A stretch of DNA of 14,083 nt from Nocardioidaceae bacterium. GTDB lineage: Bacteria > Actinomycetota > Actinomycetes > Propionibacteriales > Nocardioidaceae. Below the pieces are notes generated by a model. That model saw only the letters and a program-made list of their open reading frames with translations. It did no database searches and had not been told where the DNA came from. This document shows positions 13,366-14,083 of this stretch, one piece after another. Each line of letters begins with the position of its first letter. Position 1 is the stretch's first letter. The position numbers and the translations under genes are program-made. The stretch lies in contig JACCZI010000100.1 in the NCBI GenBank assembly GCA_013696015.1, positions 1-14,083 on the forward strand, read 5' to 3'.

Positions 13366-13569
13366 ATGGCATGGCGATGGCGGCTCGAGGACAACGCCGG
13401 TGCAGCGGTGGAGATCCCGGAGGAGACGGCGAACTTTCCGAGCCGGGCCGATGCCGAGTCCTGGCTGGGGGAGTGCTGGCGGGACCTGATGGAGGCCGGT
13501 GTGGATGCCGTGAGGCTGCTGGAAGAGGAGCGTGAGGTCTACGGGCCGATGAGCCTGCACGACTCCTGA
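13366..13569 (+). CDS. Small conserved actinobacterial protein of unknown function
   Basis: A 67-residue acidic soluble protein: MAWRWRLEDNAGAAVEIPEE at the start, then FPSRADAESWLGECWRDLME, AGVDAVRLLEEEREVYGPMS at the end. The pattern (WRWR start, SRADAESWLGE, GVDAVRLLE, YGPMSLH end) is conserved in many actinobacteria, where I recall it encoded near gcvT; no function is known. It has no cysteine pair or membrane segment, though one cysteine is present. The start is fixed by the ATG and the small gap after gcvT. Its position suggests co-expression with gcvT. Confidence 0.78.
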   Translation: MAWRWRLEDNAGAAVEIPEETANFPSRADAESWLGECWRDLMEAGVDAVRLLEEEREVYGPMSLHDS

Positions 13570-13576
13570 CCGCGTA

Positions 13577-13596
13577 GGTATGGCACTAGCCATACC
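13577..13596. promoter_or_regulatory. Perfect palindrome upstream of the ATPase gene
   Basis: GGTATGGC (13577-13584) and GCCATACC (13589-13596) form a perfect inverted repeat around ACTA. CCATA recurs at 13614-13618 and as TATGG at 13626-13630, so the 62-base region holds four copies of the same 5-base core. The region is markedly less GC-rich than its surroundings. There is no T run, and the palindrome lies about 30 bases upstream of the proposed -10, so a regulator-binding site fits better than a terminator; it could alternatively end the transcript of the preceding gene. Confidence 0.5.
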
Positions 13597-13625
13597 AATC
13601 TGTACTGAATGTCCCATACATCGAC

Positions 13626-13631
13626 TATGGT
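13626..13631 (+). promoter_or_regulatory. Likely -10 of the ATPase gene promoter
   Basis: TATGGT lies 7 bases before ATG 13639 with no ribosome site between, predicting a leaderless transcript. It overlaps the fourth CCATA-type core, so a repressor binding there could block the promoter. Confidence 0.5.
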
Positions 13632-13638
13632 CTGGGCC

Positions 13639-14083
13639 ATGCTTCGACCGTTTCCGTTCGAGACCCCGATCGCGCCGGACGCCCTCATCGACCGGCGGGA
13701 CGAGCTGGCTCGGTTGCACCTGGCGGCCGCTGAGCGGGTGCACGTTCGTCTCGACGGTCCTCGACGCTTCGGCAAGACCTCACTGCTGCTCGCTCACGCG
13801 GCGAACCTGCGGGGGACCGGGTGGCGGACCGTCCATGTCGACCTGTACGGGGTCGCCTCGCTTGCGGAGGTCTGCGGCCGGCTCGCCTCGGCGTACTCCC
13901 GCAGCGGCGACGTCCGGCTGCGCGCCCACGTCGAAGCGTTGTCGTCGCGGCTCGGTCTCTCGCTCAGCGTCGGTGGTCTGGGGGTCTCGCTGAGTCCGCG
14001 CCATCAGGTGGCGCCACCGGACATGGTGCAGACAGCGGCCAGCGAGCTGTTGGACTTGCCGCGGGTCGCCTTCGAGCGGGACC
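13639..14083 (+). CDS. P-loop ATPase of the AAA / archaeal-ATPase-like class, N-terminal part
   Basis: The first 148 codons of a longer gene that runs off the window. The N-terminus FPFETPIAPDALIDRRDELARL is the leader seen in AAA-type ATPases of the PF01637-like group, and the Walker A motif GPRRFGKTS occupies about residues 40-48. A Walker B-like strand (WRTVHVDLYGV) follows at about 62-72, with helical sequence after it. A glycine/serine-rich segment (LGLSLSVGGLGVSLSPRHQ) at about 104-122 is typical of the variable middle. Relatives often belong to mobile or defence-linked loci or are orphan regulators, but no substrate can be named. The short low-GC operator region in front suggests its own regulation. 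It is not closed at the right edge. Confidence 0.8.
   Translation, partial: MLRPFPFETPIAPDALIDRRDELARLHLAAAERVHVRLDGPRRFGKTSLLLAHAANLRGTGWRTVHVDLYGVASLAEVCGRLASAYSRSGDVRLRAHVEALSSRLGLSLSVGGLGVSLSPRHQVAPPDMVQTAASELLDLPRVAFERD

Noticed and set aside
13577..13596. A rho-independent terminator for the 67-residue gene
   Set aside because: The stem is perfect but no T run follows, and repeated CCATA cores near the next start fit an operator better; it is not fully excluded.
1..14083. CRISPR array, insertion sequence, phage genes or a rRNA operon
   Set aside because: No regularly spaced repeats, transposase or integrase motifs, phage structural proteins or conserved rRNA segments were seen on either strand.

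Overview
This is a high-GC window from an actinobacterium (Actinomycetota). The evidence is the codon bias, many GTG starts, a GlnA1-type glutamine synthetase with a GlnR-type operator, DUF4191, RDD, DUF2510 and TIGR01777 proteins, and a gene order that, from memory, follows the Mycobacterium tuberculosis block gcvT-pepB-dlaT-Rv2216-lipB-lipA-Rv2219-Rv2219A-glnA1 (Rv2211c to Rv2220). The genus cannot be told from the sequence. No tRNA, rRNA, CRISPR array or intact insertion sequence was seen, and no gene-free stretch exceeds 300 bases; the longest is 197 bases at 9952-10148.

Layout. Bases 1-820 (minus) hold the first 273 codons of glnA, cut by the window edge, behind an operator of four GlnR-like half-sites. 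A divergent RDD membrane protein (930-1355) follows. Minus-strand genes then run from lipB (5647) down to a DUF2510/scramblase-like protein (1450): lipB, a wrecked ABC transporter, lipA, a DUF4191 membrane protein and the scramblase-like gene. A lone plus-strand lipoprotein gene (5732-6265) separates these from a minus-strand operon lpd, sucB, TIGR01777 (9951 to 6269). A small conserved plus-strand gene (10149-10502) and minus-strand pepA (12116 to 10617) come next. Divergent from pepA are gcvT, a 67-residue conserved protein, and the start of a P-loop ATPase that runs off the right end.

How the genes work together. Lpd (E3) and SucB/DlaT (E2) are the lipoamide-dependent core of the 2-oxoacid dehydrogenases. 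LipB and LipA make the lipoyl group E2 needs. GcvT belongs to the glycine cleavage system, which also depends on a lipoylated protein and on E3. The window is therefore largely a lipoate and one-carbon/TCA neighbourhood next to nitrogen assimilation (glnA).

Most notable points: (1) an approximately 81-bp palindromic repeat present twice (1368-1448 plus; 10523-10603 minus), each copy 12-13 bases past a stop codon and between convergent genes, with a compensatory base-pair change; (2) an ABC transporter between lipB and lipA with both a one-base frameshift and a deletion that joins the ATPase to the last 33 codons of its permease; (3) seven genes with a TANNNT hexamer exactly 6-7 bases before the start codon, suggesting widespread leaderless transcription; (4) the four-part GlnR-like operator; (5) a perfect palindrome upstream of the unknown ATPase gene.
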